Source: Undaria pinnatifida
Lineage: Eukaryota > Sar > Phaeophyceae > Laminariales > Alariaceae
Direction: 5' to 3'
Length of the DNA: 64,000 nt
Assembly (NCBI GenBank): GCA_012845835.1
Contig: JABAKD010000001.1
Coordinates: 8,514,832 to 8,578,831, forward strand
Positions 1 to 12,000 of this stretch are shown piece after piece. The first letter of the stretch is position 1, and each line of letters begins with the position of its first letter. The position numbers were made by a program, and so were the translations under genes. The notes beneath the pieces were generated by a model that did no database searches, was not told the DNA's origin, and saw nothing but the letters and a program-made list of their open reading frames with translations.

Positions 1-555
1 CTGATCCCTGCAAAAAACGGGGTCGTTGCTCGGGGCGCGGGAGCAGCAGTTACCGGTGGGGTCGGGGTCGAAGACTCGTCAGGCCCACTTTGATGGAGCG
101 AAGCAGTTGCCTCTATGCTGGTGTTCACAACGGTGCGTGTTGCGGGTGAATGGTTTCCACTACAAGTAGGTGGTACGATAAATTTGGAGTTCGATGCTGT
201 ATTCAGGGGCACCTCCGTGTGGGGTGCGGTATCCAATGTACCCCCGCCGGTGATAAAGCGACGGTCGAAAAACGAACCAAAAAAAATATCACCGGGTGTG
301 CTCGTGTCTGTTTATGGGGGGGGGGTTATCTAGGGAGGGGGGGGGGGGGGGGGTTTCCGTGTTTTATACGGTATGTGTGGCGTAAGCAAATAAACACGTG
401 CAGGGAGAGACGACACGTATATAGTGTGCGAGCCAGCAGCGTGCACTGGCGATGATGATGTGATCGCAGATAACACCGGATGCCCCCCAGAGAGACTCAA
501 CATCCAGCCTCTAGGACTGAGTGAGGGAGCGGTCTGAGGTGATGGCGAAGGTGGT

Positions 556-714
556 TGCGCGACTGAAGAACGCCCCGTGACAAGCCGAAACGCAGGTAAA
601 CTGCACATATCTCTTATCTGTAGTGGGCAATATCTGGCTTTCAGTACGGCGGCACGATATATGGATTTTGACCGCTCTAATGCTCTGTCTTGGCTGCGCT
701 TGGGGTGCCCTACT
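556..714 (+). mobile_element. MITE-F copy (left)
   Basis: This segment matches 21195-21371. Both contain GCCCCGTGACA, then TATCTGTAGTGGG, then TTTGACCGCTCT. The better copy has terminal inverted repeats around GTGGGTACCCCGATT; here the ends have decayed (final GGGGTGCCC). It is a small non-coding inverted-repeat element with no transposase. Confidence 0.5.
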
Positions 715-1233
715 GCTATGTGCACCTATGAAGCATTGCTGTTGGAGTGCCGCTTGCTCTGTAGGTTAGCGAATGTCACAGTTAGTGGCCCGTGACACAT
801 CATTTCTACGAGTGAACACGACCAAACGCAAAATATACTGCGACCCTATGTACTGCTCAAACACAAAAGCGCCAGTGTGCAATTCCGTATACACTGCTCT
901 CTGCCCGTCTTCCTCCTCCTCCACATAGCACAGATGACGAACGAGCTGAATCCCCATGATTACGAAATAGAGTAGGTGTAGAGCTACAACTACAGTAATG
1001 TCAAGTCATCTCGTAGTTCGAAAGTTCAAAGGACAACAACAGCTTTCACTTGTGCCACGCGTGTTGAAAAGCCATTCCGGCCTCTCGTCAGACTACTGCT
1101 TGCTGTGCGGGCCTTCGGCTCCCGTCGCCCTCTCGGACAGACTGAGGCTTGGCAAAGACGTTGCCCACAACAGACCACAGACTACTTGGTGAGACGGCTC
1201 TCGACTGTTGATCACTTTGCTTGAGTCACACAT

Positions 1234-1460
1234 TCATCCGCCATAAATCAACATGCATGCTGCAATATACGCCGGTAGCTGAGAGCTGTAGCCCAGCGTG
1301 CGACGTACAACGCGCGGGCGGCACTCGCGCATAACCTCACCAACCCCCACACCGATCACCTCGAGAAGCTCCGCCAACCTCGGACAAACCCGAGGCCTTG
1401 ATCCCGCTGTAAGCGCACCGCACAGCACCTCGTGCAGCAAGCGGAAGCAACACGGCAGAG
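1234..1460 (-). CDS. Possible 3' terminal exon, unknown product
   Basis: A GC-rich minus-strand segment stays open and ends in TGA at 1234. It begins near a possible acceptor ending CACGAG just before 1430 and encodes about 65 residues of ordinary amino-acid composition, with an amphipathic AELLEVIGVGVGEV stretch. A second protein-like minus-strand segment (about 1604-1740, ending ERALSE-stop) lies upstream. I could not join the two in a consistent phase, so this may be a terminal exon, a gene relic or chance. No family is recognised. Confidence 0.2.
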
Positions 1461-1865
1461 CAGTAGGACCAGCAGCGGGTTTTCCACCTGGATTCTTGTA
1501 ATTCTTGTGGTTGGGCAATGCAATTGCGTTCGGTCCTCTCTCCCTGCTTGCCTGCCCTTGCGAAGAGATGGCGGTGCCGATCCGCCCACGAGCCTCCTCT
1601 GCCCTACTCGCTCAGAGCCCTTTCCTGAGCCTCCTCCAGGAAGGCCTGCGATTGTCGGGTGGAGGAGCTGCCGCGGTGGTGGGCGATACAGGACAGATGA
1701 CGTTCGTCAAAACCACAGCAGGTTTCTGTTCTTTTCGCAATTATACCAGATACAATGTACAATAAAAAATCGTAGATTTTGAATGCACATTCTCCGTAGA
1801 TCTTCTGAAGCAGTTCCAAACGTCTAAGTTCTGTTTGTGGTCCGACGTTAATGCCGTAATATTTA

Positions 1866-2030
1866 GTGTGTATACCCACTTTAGTGCGGTTGAAATCGCT
1901 TGTCCGTTGTCGCCACTTCGTTTTAACCTAAACAATATGAGGTACCTCTTACCGCACTCTCTCGGTGTGATTCGGGGTCCCAATGTAGTGCGTGTGGTGC
2001 CGTCTGGAACAACACCGCACTAACGGAGGC
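1866..2030. repeat. TTTAGTGCGG dispersed palindromic repeat
   Basis: Contains ACTTTAGTGCGGTTGAAATCG and a hairpin-capable stretch, TAGTGCG...GTGCCGTCTGG...CACCGCACTA (about 1986-2023). The same modules recur at 28300-28385 and many times at 40604-41215, so this is a dispersed palindromic repeat, not a gene. Confidence 0.55.
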
Positions 2031-2409
2031 CCATTATTCCGCACGCTCACCATAGTTGCCGTTATTTTGTACTGCAATGTTGGCGGAGACATACTCGTAC
2101 ACCACGCCAATGCCACCACCGCATTACCAGTACTACCGTTGTAGTTATCGTGTTCTCGTGAAAAATAGTCGACCGTGTTGGGACTTGGGACTGCTGGAGG
2201 TGGGGCGACACAACCATGGCGTCGAGAGTGACGATGCTGTGCGCCTTGAATGAGGCTTCGAACCCGAGCACCGACAACCAACCGTTGTATTTTTTGTGGT
2301 CCGATCTTCATGTCACACATACTGATAACGTGCTACTGCTGTCTGTGTACGTACCTACCTGGTATTATTGTAAGAGTAAGAACAGCAGTTTTTTCGCGGG
2401 GGGGGGGGG

Positions 2410-2470
2410 GGGTTCATCCTCCGGCGGATGGGGAAAAATAAAGCTTAAGCTCACACTTCCACGTATTTTT
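2410..2470 (+). repeat. Dispersed repeat H (CATCCTCCGGCGGATGG)
   Basis: The short motif CATCCTCCGGCGGATGGG is followed by AAATAAAGCTTAAGCTCAC and CCACGTATTT. Further copies lie at about 37632-37690, 37722-37775 and 40306-40350, and inverted at 44800-44876. The CCTCCGGCGGATGG core is itself nearly palindromic. Confidence 0.6.
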
Positions 2471-3096
2471 CGTGTTTTCTTAAACGTTGAGTGTCAAATT
2501 GTATTCGCAATCCAGCGCTAGCTGGCGTGTCCTTCAGTTTAGTGGTAGCGATAGCGCGAGCTGTCCCTGCCGGCGGTCCCCGTCACTACTCCAGCCGCGC
2601 AAGCTGCCGTTGTATACGGAGGCGTGAGTATGTCGACCCGACCTGACCCCTGGGGATCAGGTGCGGTGGAGATGGTCGCGCGGAACGGCATCATTCCGGG
2701 TAGAGTGTGAGACTTGCGCAAGCTCTCCCACTAACAACCCCCCCGGCCATGCGAAAACAGCCTTCCGCCGGACTTGTGGTCCAGTTTTACGGTCCACCCT
2801 ACCTACCCATTCGGGCGGGCGTTGGTCCTCGATTTGTTTCGTCTTTTTTTTTTGTTGCCAATCCCTTTTCGACGACATTGATTGAGTTAAGGAGCGCCAA
2901 AAAAAAAGGGGGCTACCTCTGTTGGAGTGGCACGCGATCATACTTCGCATCGTCAACGATCCCCCAAGGCAACACCCTAATACTGCACAAAGTACGAAGC
3001 ACGCCTGAATGAATTAAGTACTTACATTTCGAGAGGAGGGGTTGGCAATTAATTTATTTCCCAAAAGAGGGACGCGGTACTTTTGAGGAGGGCGCG

Positions 3097-3290
3097 CGGG
3101 GGGAGGGGGGGGGGGGCACTCATTTCATGCATAGCCGTAGTCTTAAAACCGGTGACCCTCGCACCCCTGCAATGTCGGGGCGGAACATGTCGGGTTTTCA
3201 CCGACCAGGCAGACATCGCGTGCACCGCGAAGCGCCGTGAGGTGTCCGGCTGGTCGCACGAAGGATGAGCTGCATCCTACCAAAAAACAC
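3097..3290 (+). repeat. Dispersed repeat F, copy 1
   Basis: About 190 bp starting with a G run. It runs through TTTCATGCATAGCCGTAGTC, then TCGGGTTTTCACCGACC, then GAAGCGCCGTGAGGTGT and GAGCTGCATCCTAC. Related copies lie at 15115-15325, 15805-16015 (inverted), 38415-38556 and 55415-55605, with inverted or partial copies near 51100-51180, 53135-53235 and 53560-53765. There is no coding capacity; it is probably a SINE- or MITE-like element of unknown class. Confidence 0.7.
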
Positions 3291-4965
3291 ATACATGTGA
3301 GGCGGACGTCCGTACCTTGTGCATATGTGTATCACCCCCTTTGCCCGGAGATAAGGTTCTCCACTACGCACAATATGATCAATCTCGACCACCATCTCGG
3401 TAACCGTCAAAACGTCAAAACGAGTGAAAAACAGAGGAGGGGGGTTGATAATTGAATTGTTTTGCAGAAAAGGGACGCGATATCATTCAAATCCCACCCT
3501 TCAAACTTGTGGATGCAAGAACCGTGTCGCCGTTCATGTCCCAAGCGGCAAACACGACGTAGCTCCCGCAGAAAATGCAAATGCAAATCAAGGCTTAGCA
3601 TGCCCCGAAAGACCCAGATCGCGAGACTTAGTCTCTGAGATGTCCAATGTGAACTTTGTGCGTAACGCCTCAATGCCATCGCCACAATCAGAGGGATTCG
3701 ACATGGCTGTGATATTTTTATACTTTAGCTAGCTCTCATCCACCCCCGCTTAGCCAGCTTCACATAACGAAAAACGAAAAACAAAAAACAAAGAGCGCAA
3801 AAATACAAAAACACAAAATACGAGTAGAGTACGATATCCCCACACACGATACGCCCAAACCCAATGGGAAACCTCCTAAAGAAGCTGTTTAATATACCTT
3901 AGGGTCACGCCAGAAATATCTCGATAAGGACAACAAGGCGCCGTTACTTATGGTCCAGCAGACACTTGCATCGCAAAGCGCTCAATTTCCAATCCACCTT
4001 CGACATCAGATACTGGAAGTGCTGCTGCTGACGTATGTAGATGATCGGCGACGGTCAACCAATCACCTCAAAAATCCATCATCACACCCTACCAACATAG
4101 AATAATATGCACCCGTACACCCCCCCCCAAGCAACGATCCCTCCATACTACAAGACACCAACACCCACCCGGGCGAACGAATGCAGCGGGCGTAAAAACA
4201 AAAATAAAAACGCTCCATAACAAATAAACCACGCACGATTATTTAGTCATGAATCCCTGTCCACGGCACACCGCGAGAGGCAGAACAGATAGATACATAG
4301 ATAGACTATTAGACACATAGAGCTTAATATATAGTAAAAGGAGGAAATAAAAACGCCAACAAGACACAAGCGTGCCCCCCCCCCCCAACCCGCCCCTCCC
4401 TGCCCTCGTCCCATCCAAAACTCGGTGTAGTGTTCAATGCGACTCGGGTGCCTTCCCAGAAAATAAAAAACAAGCAAGCCGTGCAGAAACACAAAAAAAA
4501 AGTCAAACGCTACATCACTCTCGTCCTCCTCGTGGTGCGCAATGTGCATGACGCAGTAAAACATTAGGCCAAACCGATCACAAACACAAGCGCGGCCGAG
4601 GGGAAATACGAAGTGTACCCTTCCTCTCCTTCTCCCTCCACCCCCCCACCCCTACTCTGCACCCCGTCATGAGCCAAAACTGAGCGCGAAAGGCCACGCG
4701 GGGTATGAGAAGCCGCGAGAAGTCTTCCGGCAATCCTCTACCCGTTACGCGGGGCATCTGGCGGGTTAACACGCCCAACCGGTACTTTCGCCGTTACGGT
4801 TACTGTTACCGGTAACCCCCATCCCTATTCTCCATCGTCTGGTCTACCATTGTGCCGTTTCGTCTTGATGCGAGAAGTGCGCAAGGTCTCTTTCATCCGC
4901 GTGGTCCCTCTTAATACGCGCTAAAATAACGCCGGCCGCCGGTTAGTGTGGTTACTGCCCTTAGC

Positions 4966-5530
4966 ACTAACGCCAACGCCAACGCCAACGCCAACGCCAA
5001 CGCTAACGCTAACGCTAACGCTAACTACCACAAACGCGAACGCGAACGCTAACGCTAACGCTAACGCTAACGCTAGTGCTAACGCTAACGCTAACGCTAA
5101 CGCTAACGCTAACGCTAACGCTAACGCTAACGCTAACGCTAACGCTAACGCTAACGCTAACGCTAACGCTAACGCTAACGCTAACGCTAACGCTAACGCT
5201 AACACTAGCGCCAAAGCTCACACCAACGCCAACGCTAACGCAATCGCTCATCACTAACGCGAACGCTAACGCAATCGCTCATCACTAACGCGAACGCGAA
5301 CGTTAATGCTAACGCTAATGTTAACGCTAACGCTAACGCTAACGCTAACGCTAACGCTAACGCTAACGCTAACGCTAACGCTAACGCTAACGCTAACGCT
5401 AACGCTAACGCTAACGCTAACGCTAACGCTAACGCTAACGCTAACGCTAACGCTAACGCTAATGCTAACGCTAACGCTAACGCTAACGCTAACGCTATCG
5501 TCAACGCTAACGCCAACGGTATCGCCAACA
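4966..5530. repeat. (GCTAAC)n hexanucleotide array
   Basis: A nearly pure array of about 90 GCTAAC units, interrupted by variants (GCCAAC, GCGAAC, GCTAGT) and by a short unique insert near 5205-5300 that carries a duplicated CAATCGCTCATCACTAACGCG. Because the unit is six bases, four of the six frames stay open and produce Leu-Thr, Asn-Ala, Ala-Leu and Ser-Val dipeptide frames; none is a gene. It lies about 0.5 kb beyond the stop codon of the poly-Gln gene. The unit is not a standard telomere repeat. Confidence 0.9.
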
Positions 5531-6015
5531 CCAACGGTTGACGGGGACGCTAGTACCAACGCCAACGCTGGCGCCGGCCGATTGAGATCGCGATCACCAT
5601 CGTCGCGATCGCTCTGTCACCTCCTAACCCTCACGATAATCGCCCCGGCCTAAGAATCCTAAGAAGGCGGTGCCCTCCCTTCCTGGGGGTGGGGGGCCCT
5701 CCCCGGCAATGGTGGACTCCCCCGTCTGACGACAACCCGGTAGCACCGCTGGAATCGCCGTAGCCACAAACAACAACGGCACAATAGCACCAACTACGAC
5801 CACACCCGACTCTATTGCGCAGCAACACGTTCGAAAAGAAGACAGCAAGACAAAACTAAAACACAACCGAAAAAGCCTCCCCATTATCATACATCACGCC
5901 GGGCGGGCCATTCATCCCATTCCCTCACCGCCACAGGCACACCACTCCCTAGCCCCCCCTCCCAATCTTCTATGACACCCCCCCCCCCCTGGGGGGAGGC
6001 CCCCCTCCTTCCTAA
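5531..6015. other. Downstream flank of the poly-Gln gene
   Basis: Mostly C-rich sequence between the hexamer array and the TGA of the minus-strand gene. It should hold the 3' untranslated region and polyadenylation site of that gene. I see no canonical AATAAA on the minus strand here. Confidence 0.4.
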
Positions 6016-9000
6016 TCACTCGCCGCCTCCCCCCGTCGTTACCGCCGGCGCGGCAGCAGGCACGGTTGTACTTTCCGCGGCAGCAGCTACCACCCCCGCC
6101 TGCGTCGTCAGCAGTCCGTTTAAGACGGCCCCCTCCCCAGCCTGCTGCTGCTGTCGCTGCTGCTGTTGCTGCTGTTGCTGCTGTTGCTGCTGGTGCTGTT
6201 GCTGTTGCTGCTGCTGTTGCTGTTGCTGTTGTTGCTGCTGTTGATGCTGTTGCTCCTGCTGCTGCTGCTGCTGCTGTTGCTGCTGCTGGACCTGCTGTTG
6301 CTGCTGCTGGGTCTGCTGCTGCTGCTGCTGGGTCTGCTGCTGCTGGGCCTGCTGCTGCTGGACCTGCTGCTGCTGGGCCTGCTGCTGCTGGGCCTGCTGC
6401 TGCTGGGCCTGCTGTTGCTGGGCCTGCTGCTGCTGGGCCTGCTGCTGCTGGGCCTGCTGCTGCTGGATCTGCTGCTGCTGGATCTGCTGCTGCTGCTGCA
6501 GAAACATCTGTTGGTGTTGCTGCATTTTCTGCAAGTGCTGCTGCTGCAACAGCTGCTGCTGCTGCAGCTGCTGCGAATCAATCGCCGGTTGCGGTTGCGT
6601 ATGCGACTGCGTCAGCGGCTGCTCCTCGATCGGCTCATGGGGTATCCCCGGAATGCTGATGCTTGGAATCCCGCCACCACCGCCGATTGCCCCTGCCACC
6701 AGCCCACCCTGGACCCCAGTAGAGCCTTGTTCTACCTCCGCAGCCTGCACGGGAGCAGGGTTCGGCGGCAGCAGAGAAGGCGGATATGAAGGGGGGGATG
6801 TGGGGAGGGGTGCGGACGGGCTGGAGGTAGTATTTCGCCTAACACTAAGCGAAATGCGGTGCAATTTTTACGAGTCTTTGCAAGAAAAAACGCTAATTTA
6901 CACCAAAGGGCCAATTTTTCTGCGAATTTAGCTCAAATTAACATCGGCAATCTAAAACCTATTCAAACGCATATGCGAGAAAATATGAAAAATAAAAAGG
7001 TCGGATCCCGAGGAGGATCAAAAAGAAGAAAAAAAAAAAAGTCAACTTACGCCACAACAACCAGGAGGTTGTTGGGTCGAAGCCTGTGAACAGTTAGAGG
7101 GGGTATCCGCAAACCGCTGCGGTGCATTGGTTCTGGTGGCGCTTCCTCCACCAACTCACTGGCCTACTCACCCACCCTCCCCCAGCCCCCGAACCAAAAA
7201 AAAAAGGTCGTGATGTCATTGTTCACACTACACACTCTACACACAAATCGCGGATGCACACGATACACGCGCACAAATCGTCGACACACGTACGCAAACA
7301 CTCAGCTTGTTAAATACAAGCACAAAACTTTGTTTGGATACCTAAAACAAAACATAAGCGTCTACCCACTTGATCTACGAGCATCGCGTCAGTCTGAACC
7401 ACCTCTTGCCCAACGGCAGTAGCATTTGAGGCGGCGGCGGCGGCCGCCGCGGCGGTTACAGCCTTTGTGTTCTCATCGTTCGCGGCCATCTTACGCTGCC
7501 AGTCCAACTGCGCCTAAATATACAAGATAATGCGGAAGGGGGGGGGGGGGGGCGGGCACGAGCGCAAGTCAGAACAGGGCACAGTCCGACGGAGCAGCGC
7601 ATGCAACGACGATGACATTAACAACAACGAACAAACAACCGCGCCGCAAAGACAGAAAACACAAGGCGTCATTTTATAACTTCCGCGAGGAGTGGAACAG
7701 CACACACTCCCAAGGTTCCACTACAAAATTGCCTCTTTCCCCTCCCACCAACCCTCCCCAGCCCCCTCCCCCTCAACCCCGCTCGCCTCTAGCAGAAACC
7801 CGTGACATCACATAAAAAATGCACCTGGTTCCCGACGACCTCCATCGCACTAGGAAACCCTGTTGTCCCCTCCACTTCGTGTCCTCCCTGAACGTTCCCC
7901 CCCGCCCCCCCCGCCCCCCCCCCCTCAACCCCCGGCCCTGCCCCTCCCCTCGCCTGCCCTTGCTGCGCACCGACCCCCCCCCCCCCCCCCGCTCGCGACG
8001 TTCATCACGCCCTCCTCCGGAGATCCTCCCACGCCTTCTGCGTCATTTCTGTGGAAGGGGGTGAGCCCCGCCACCCCAGGCATACCCCCCCCGCCCCCCC
8101 CCCGCCCCAACCCCGAACCCCATCCCCCCCACCCCCCCCCCACCGCTACCGCCGCCGCCCAAACCGAACTCCAAGCTCGCCCCCCCTGTCAAAGCCGCAC
8201 CACCGCCACCGTTAGTACCGCCACCACCGCCAAGCCCACCACCGCCTACAGCAGTGTAAGGAGTAGGAGAGAATGGAGGAAAATGATAAGCGTGGTGCGG
8301 GGCCTGGGGGGACCCCGGGTTTAGCGGCCCATACGCCTGCATATCCAGAGGCATGTGTCCGAAAGGGGAGAGGGGACCGGCAAACGGCCTCCCCGCCCCT
8401 GCGGCCCCTGCCGCCCCCACGCCTCCGCCTCCTCCCCCCACGCCCGCTCCGACCCCAACCCCCCCCGGCGTGAAGTGCTGTTGATGTGGAGGGTACGCGT
8501 ATGGGAAGTGTTGGGCGTGTGCGAACCCATACGGGGAGGATAGGGGGCCGCCTGGTGCCCCTCCTGTCGCCCCTGCTGCTGCTGCTGCGGCGGCGGCTGA
8601 TGAGGCTGCTGGGCCGGTCCCTCCGGCTTCTCTCCCCACTCCCGACGACACTCTCGCGCTTCCAGGCGCCGCAGACACGCCTACAGCCGAAGATGCACCC
8701 GAAGATTGTGCGTTACTACCATCACCACCACCGCCACTACCCAAGCCACCCCCACCGCCACCACCACCATCAACACCGCTAACACTAACCCCACCGCTAA
8801 CACCGCTTACCGCGACACCGGCCCCACCATTCTGTCCCACCCCCCCACCACCCAAAACGCCACCCATAGCTGCTGCCGCGTCGTGTGCCGCGAGCGCCGC
8901 CGCTGCTGCTGCCGCAGCTGGGGTTGCAGCGGCGGCAGCAGCGGCGGCGGCAACAGCAGCCGATTTGCCCCCGGCACCCCCCGTGGAATGTGGCGGGTTC

Positions 9001-12000
9001 GTAGACTTAGCTGGGGGCTGGTCGCTCGGTGCCTCTGTGGCAGGCCGCTTGTTGTTGCTGTTGGCGACTGCAACTCCATCGGGGTGCTACATGAAGGGGG
9101 AGGCGGGAGGGTTGAAGGGGATGGGGGGGGAGGTGGGGGGCCGAGGGGCGGGGGGGTCAGTACCGTACGGATCCCGCTAAAGGATGGTACAATTTCGAGT
9201 CGAGCGCCGCGCACATTTTGAGGCGGGGAAAACAGAGGGGTCAAACGTTGGCCCAAAACATGCTTGTACCCGCCCCCCCTTCCCACATGACTGCCTCCCC
9301 CCCCTCCCCTCCTTGTTTCCTGGCCCTCCCATCCCCCCCCATCCCCCTCCTCCACCCTCCCGCCCCCTCCCCTGCCGTCCCTTCTCCTGCCCTCCCCTTT
9401 CCTCCCCTCTCTGCCCCCCCCCCCATCCCCTCCCCTCCCCTCCTCTCCCCCCCTCGCCCCGCCCCGCCCCGCCCCCCGCGCCCACAATTGTTACTAACCT
9501 GACCACCGACATCGCTCCCCCCGGCGTGGTGCTGCTTGACAATCATCGCAGCCGCGGCCATGTTATCTCGCATTTCCTTCAACCCGTTCTCATCCATACT
9601 CAGCTTCAATAACCCGCCTCCACTCCCTAACAACGACGCCGCTGTTATCCCCGCCCCGCCAGCGCCCGGACCTGCCCCCGCCCCCGGCCTCGGCCCATCA
9701 GGTTCGTCCATGCTTAGGTTAAGCATGCCTCCACCACCGCCGCCACCACCACCAGCACCGCCACCACCGCCACAGACAGCGCCAGCACCACCGCCAACAC
9801 CGCCAACCCCACCACCGCCAACCCCATCTCCCCCAATTCCGTTAGCACCCCCACCTCCTCCCCCACCCCCACCACCGCCTCCACCACCACCATGAAGAAG
9901 AGCTTGTTCAGACGGGTTTCCAGCAGCTGCCGCGGCACCCGACAATATTCTACCGCTATCCCCGTCGTGGGTGGGAATGATGCCCATCCCGGCTGACCGG
10001 TTGGCTGCGTGGGTGGTGGCGGCGGCCGCATAAGCTGCAGCGTAAGCCGCCGCGTGGCTCTATTCGTAGGCGTTTTGGGGAGGAGGGGGCGGGGGGAGGG
10101 GGCGGGGGGGGGGAGAAGGAAGGGGAGGGCAGAAAGTGATGAGGGCGGCGCTGGAAGTTCTTTCTCGTTCGGTCTTTGGACCGCCGGGGGAAAAACATGA
10201 TAATCACTTCGATGACATAAAGACGTCAAACATAAAAAAACGCCCAGGCCTCTTGTTCCGAAGATTTGTGCTTTGTTTTTTTAACCAGAAGACGAACGCA
10301 TCTCACCCCCCCCCCTAACCTCCTCCCCCTTCCACTATTTCCAAGAAAGACGTGGAAACTTCCATGGAAGCTTATTGGAACTGATGAAAGCCTCCAATGG
10401 ACCCCGGGACTGTCCGCCGCTCCGTTTGCTCGCGCTACCAAACCAAACTAACCAAAAAAAATTCGACCACATAACCAAAACTAAAAACCAACTCACAAAA
10501 AACCGAAAAACTAAACTAAACAAGACCAAACCAAAAGCCAAACACAACGGCCAGAACGAAAAACCAAACCTAATCAAAATCCAATCCAATCCAATCCAAT
10601 CCAATCAAACCGAAACCCAAACCAACCCAGATCAAACAACCCCATCTAAAACCCAAACCGTCGAAAACCAAAAACCAAACCAAACCAAACCAGAAACGAA
10701 TTACCAACCTGCTGGGAAGCCGCCCCAGAAGCCGCGTTTGGCGTCATCCCCGTGCCGAAGTGGGACCCGTACCCTACCCCCTTAAACCCACCGCCTCCAC
10801 CGCCATGACCGGGGTAGCACCCATAAGGGGGCATGTGCGAAGGTGAGTTTGGTGCTCCGGTTCCCTGTGTGTGGAGGGTGGGGGGTAGGGTTAGGGGTTG
10901 AGGTTGGGAGTGGGGTTAGAGATGGGGGAGTGGAGTGTGAGGGGGAAGGGGGGGGGGGTGAGGGGGAGGGGAGGGGGGGCGGGCGTGGGGGTCGGGGTTG
11001 GATTGGGGATGGGTTTGGGTTTGGGGTTGAGGTTGGGGTTGGGGGAATATTGTGGTGGCTTGTGGTGGTGGAGGGGGTGGTGGTCAAACATATCGACCAT
11101 GGATGTACCATGCATCTCAAGAGGGTAGGTATAGTTCAGAGGGCAAAAAAACAACAACAAACAACAAAAACAACATGAAAAAACTAAAACTAAGTCGTGA
11201 AAAAATGCCTACTGTATATAAAGTACATAAAAAACACACATACAGCAGAAAAAAACATGACTCACGTGCTGTGGAAACCCCGAAAACGGGTCGGAAAACC
11301 CATAAGCCGGAGACCCTCCCATTACATAACCCCCCCCGCCCCCGGGCCCTCCAGGGTAACCCATCGGGTAGGTAAAGTTAAGACCCATCCCTCCTCCGCC
11401 ACCAAGTGGAGACCCCGGGGGGGGGACCCCTCCCCCGTGTCCCCTCCGAGGATCGTCCGGGGGGTCGGCGCCGGCCGAGGCATCTTTTGTTTCGGGGGGA
11501 GCGGCCGCGCCCTTCTTTTTCTTCTGCAAAAGGTATTAGGGGCGTTACCGGAGCAAAATGGGGGGGGGGTTAGTCGTGGCGATGGGGGGTGGGGTCGTGG
11601 AAAAGAGGGGGAAGGAGGGGGGGGGGGGGGGGGGATACAGGCGTAGCACGTGAAAACATCGATATTATTGCGTGGGCGGGGGGTCCATCGCAGCTGGCTT
11701 CGGGCGCATCAACGTCCGCCGCGGCGTAAACATACTGGTTATAGAGTGTTAGAGTAGGGGGCGGTTAGTCAAGAGGTCAACCCGCGATCTCGGTCAAGGC
11801 TACGGAATTTAGGTCACACTCTTCAGTGACTTAGAGCCATTCTCGCGAAGGGCTTCGTATAATACCGCTTTTAAAAGCTGGAAACCCGTTTTTGGGGACA
11901 CATTGCTAGGAGGTAGTGTAGGGAGGGGTTTGGGGGTTCTAAAGGGCTTAACGCCTTTACAACTAGAAACCCGATTTTGGGAACAAATTACTTTGAAGTA

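Larger units (their letters stand above)
1..4960. other. Gene-poor left flank
   Basis: I see no gene that can be supported here. Open frames are short, overlap on both strands and lack a consistent splice pattern. What can be recognised are repeat copies listed separately (556-714, 1866-2030, 2410-2470, 3097-3290), several G or C homopolymer runs (about 336-353, 2398-2412, 4376-4386) and a protein-like minus-strand segment at 1234-1460. The stretch 3700-4960 is A/C-rich on the plus strand and otherwise featureless. Confidence 0.6.

Noticed and set aside
4921-5653. Overlapping long open frames on both strands (Leu-Thr, Asn-Ala, Ala-Leu, Ser-Val repeats)
   Set aside because: They are reading frames through a hexanucleotide array, with no codon bias, start context or splice signals.
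6066-6789. Plus-strand poly-Leu, poly-Ala and poly-Cys frames opposite the CAG tract
   Set aside because: Antisense shadows of the poly-Gln exon. The minus-strand frame fits a spliced gene with matching phases.
8043-8111. Extending exon 9 to donors G|GTGGCG or GG|GTATGC
   Set aside because: Both leave a phase that does not match exon 10, which must enter in phase 0. The GGG|GTTGGG donor at 8111 fits, though it is weak.
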